Positions 12,583 through 13,018 of a stretch of DNA of 13,018 nucleotides are shown one piece after another. The number at the start of each line of letters is the position of its first letter. The first letter of the stretch is position 1. The DNA is taken from the NCBI GenBank assembly GCA_021791295.1, contig JAJYWW010000074.1, forward strand, positions 1 through 13,018. The letters run 5' to 3'. The notes under the pieces were generated by a model that was not told the DNA's origin, did no database searches, and saw nothing but the letters and a program-made list of their open reading frames with translations. Both the position numbers and the translations under genes were made by a program. This DNA comes from a bacterium. GTDB taxonomy: Bacteria > SZUA-79 > Acidulodesulfobacterales > Acidulodesulfobacteraceae.

Positions 12583-12813
12583 ATGAACGCTTATATTTTT
12601 AAAGACGAATTTGATAATGATTTATCCGGCAAAATAGTCAAAGCCGTTAAATCGCTTCCTGAAGAAAAGCAGTTCGAGGTTTTAGACTTTATAGAATATT
12701 TGCAGTCAAAAATCGCCGTCAAAGACAATAATTCTATTATTAAAAAAGAATTTTCGGAATGGGACGCTTTAAGCGACGAAGCTTTAAATAATTTTGAGGC
12801 TAATCTATCTTGA
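12583..12813 (+). CDS. DUF2281-type antitoxin
   Basis: A small acidic protein of 76 aa with the hallmark helix LPEEKQFEVLDFIEYLQSK (~25-43) of the DUF2281 family, whose members are usually antitoxins paired with PIN or MazF-like toxins. The C-terminal part (~52-76) is probably disordered and wraps the toxin. ATG 12583 is chosen because GGAG at 12571-12574 lies 8 bases upstream; an upstream in-frame ATG at 12535 has no ribosome site. A promoter is probably near 12490-12545 (AT-rich, TATATT at ~12540) but is not certain. The stop TGA overlaps the toxin's TTG start by four bases, the tight coupling usual for such pairs. Confidence 0.82.
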   Translation: MNAYIFKDEFDNDLSGKIVKAVKSLPEEKQFEVLDFIEYLQSKIAVKDNNSIIKKEFSEWDALSDEALNNFEANLS

Positions 12814-13018
12814 TTTTTGGAGATATTTATCTTGTAGAAATTCCGGCTTCCGTCACGGAAGGACGGGAACGGCAAGGACTAAGACCTGCAATTATAGTTC
12901 AAACATCGGATAATATTGACAAAATTCCTACCGTTCTTATAATTCCTTTTACCACGCAAATAAAAGCTTCAAATTTTCCGTTTACTTTTACTGTTTCTCC
13001 AGATCCATTCAATAATTT
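12810..13018 (+). CDS. MazF/PemK-family toxin, cut by the window end
   Basis: The first 69 codons of an mRNA interferase of the MazF/PemK family, which cleaves RNA when not neutralised by its antitoxin. The start MIFGDIYLVEIP matches the family's GDI-(W/Y)-LV opening, GRERQGLRPAIIVQTS carries the conserved RPAIIV strand, and TVLIIPFTTQ matches the V-x-x-x-P-x-T motif. The start is TTG at 12810, overlapping the antitoxin stop (TTGA), with GAGG at 12796-12799 as ribosome site; no ATG or GTG lies nearby in frame. The protein normally runs to about 110-120 residues, so the rest lies beyond the window. The antitoxin is immediately upstream. Confidence 0.85.
   Translation, partial: MIFGDIYLVEIPASVTEGRERQGLRPAIIVQTSDNIDKIPTVLIIPFTTQIKASNFPFTFTVSPDPFNN

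Overview
The window reads as AT-rich bacterial DNA. Genes look by eye to be roughly one third G+C, and the intergenic stretches are lower. Shine-Dalgarno sites are clear and the promoters are textbook sigma-70, so this is a bacterium and not an archaeon. No marker gene fixes the species. An anaerobic or acidophilic deltaproteobacterium-like lineage such as Sva0485/Acidulodesulfobacterales would fit the base composition and gene content, but that is only a guess.

Layout. (1) 1-2712: the 3' part of an IS21-family element. It has istA (DDE transposase) and istB (AAA+ helper), which overlap by one base, and two copies of an IS21-like right end 264 bp apart. A 150-bp hairpin-forming element appears to have inserted at the extreme 3' end of istB. 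(2) 2713-3459: very AT-rich DNA without a credible gene. It holds nine exact copies of GTTATCAA/TTGATAAC in about 350 bp, which looks like an iteron or operator cluster. (3) 3460-4266: two small co-directional genes behind a near-consensus promoter, an unrecognised lysine-rich protein and a WG-repeat protein. (4) 4307-10802: a complete arsenic-resistance operon, arsR-arsD-arsA-arsB-usp-arsC-acr3-like, driven by a consensus promoter (TTGACA, 17 nt, TATAAT). A perfect 13-bp-arm palindrome of ArsR/SmtB type overlaps the -10 box. (5) 10808-11218: a 411-bp internally deleted IS or MITE with ~23-bp terminal inverted repeats and a 9-bp target duplication, seated 5 bp after the acr3 stop codon. Removing it in silico brings a small membrane-protein gene (11237-11461) to 14 bp after acr3, so that gene was probably the last gene of the ars operon. 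(6) 11489-12535: a graveyard of a decayed IS256/Mutator-type transposase end, paired palindromes, direct repeats and hairpins. (7) 12583-13018: a DUF2281-type antitoxin gene overlapping the start of a MazF/PemK toxin gene that runs off the window.

How the genes work together: arsenate enters the cell and is reduced to arsenite by the thioredoxin-coupled ArsC. Arsenite is then exported by ArsB, energised by the two-domain ArsA ATPase that ArsD loads, and possibly also by the Acr3-like permease. ArsR senses arsenite through a Cys-X-Cys site and relieves repression. The two-domain universal stress protein in the operon carries a Cys-Pro-Cys motif and is an unusual addition.
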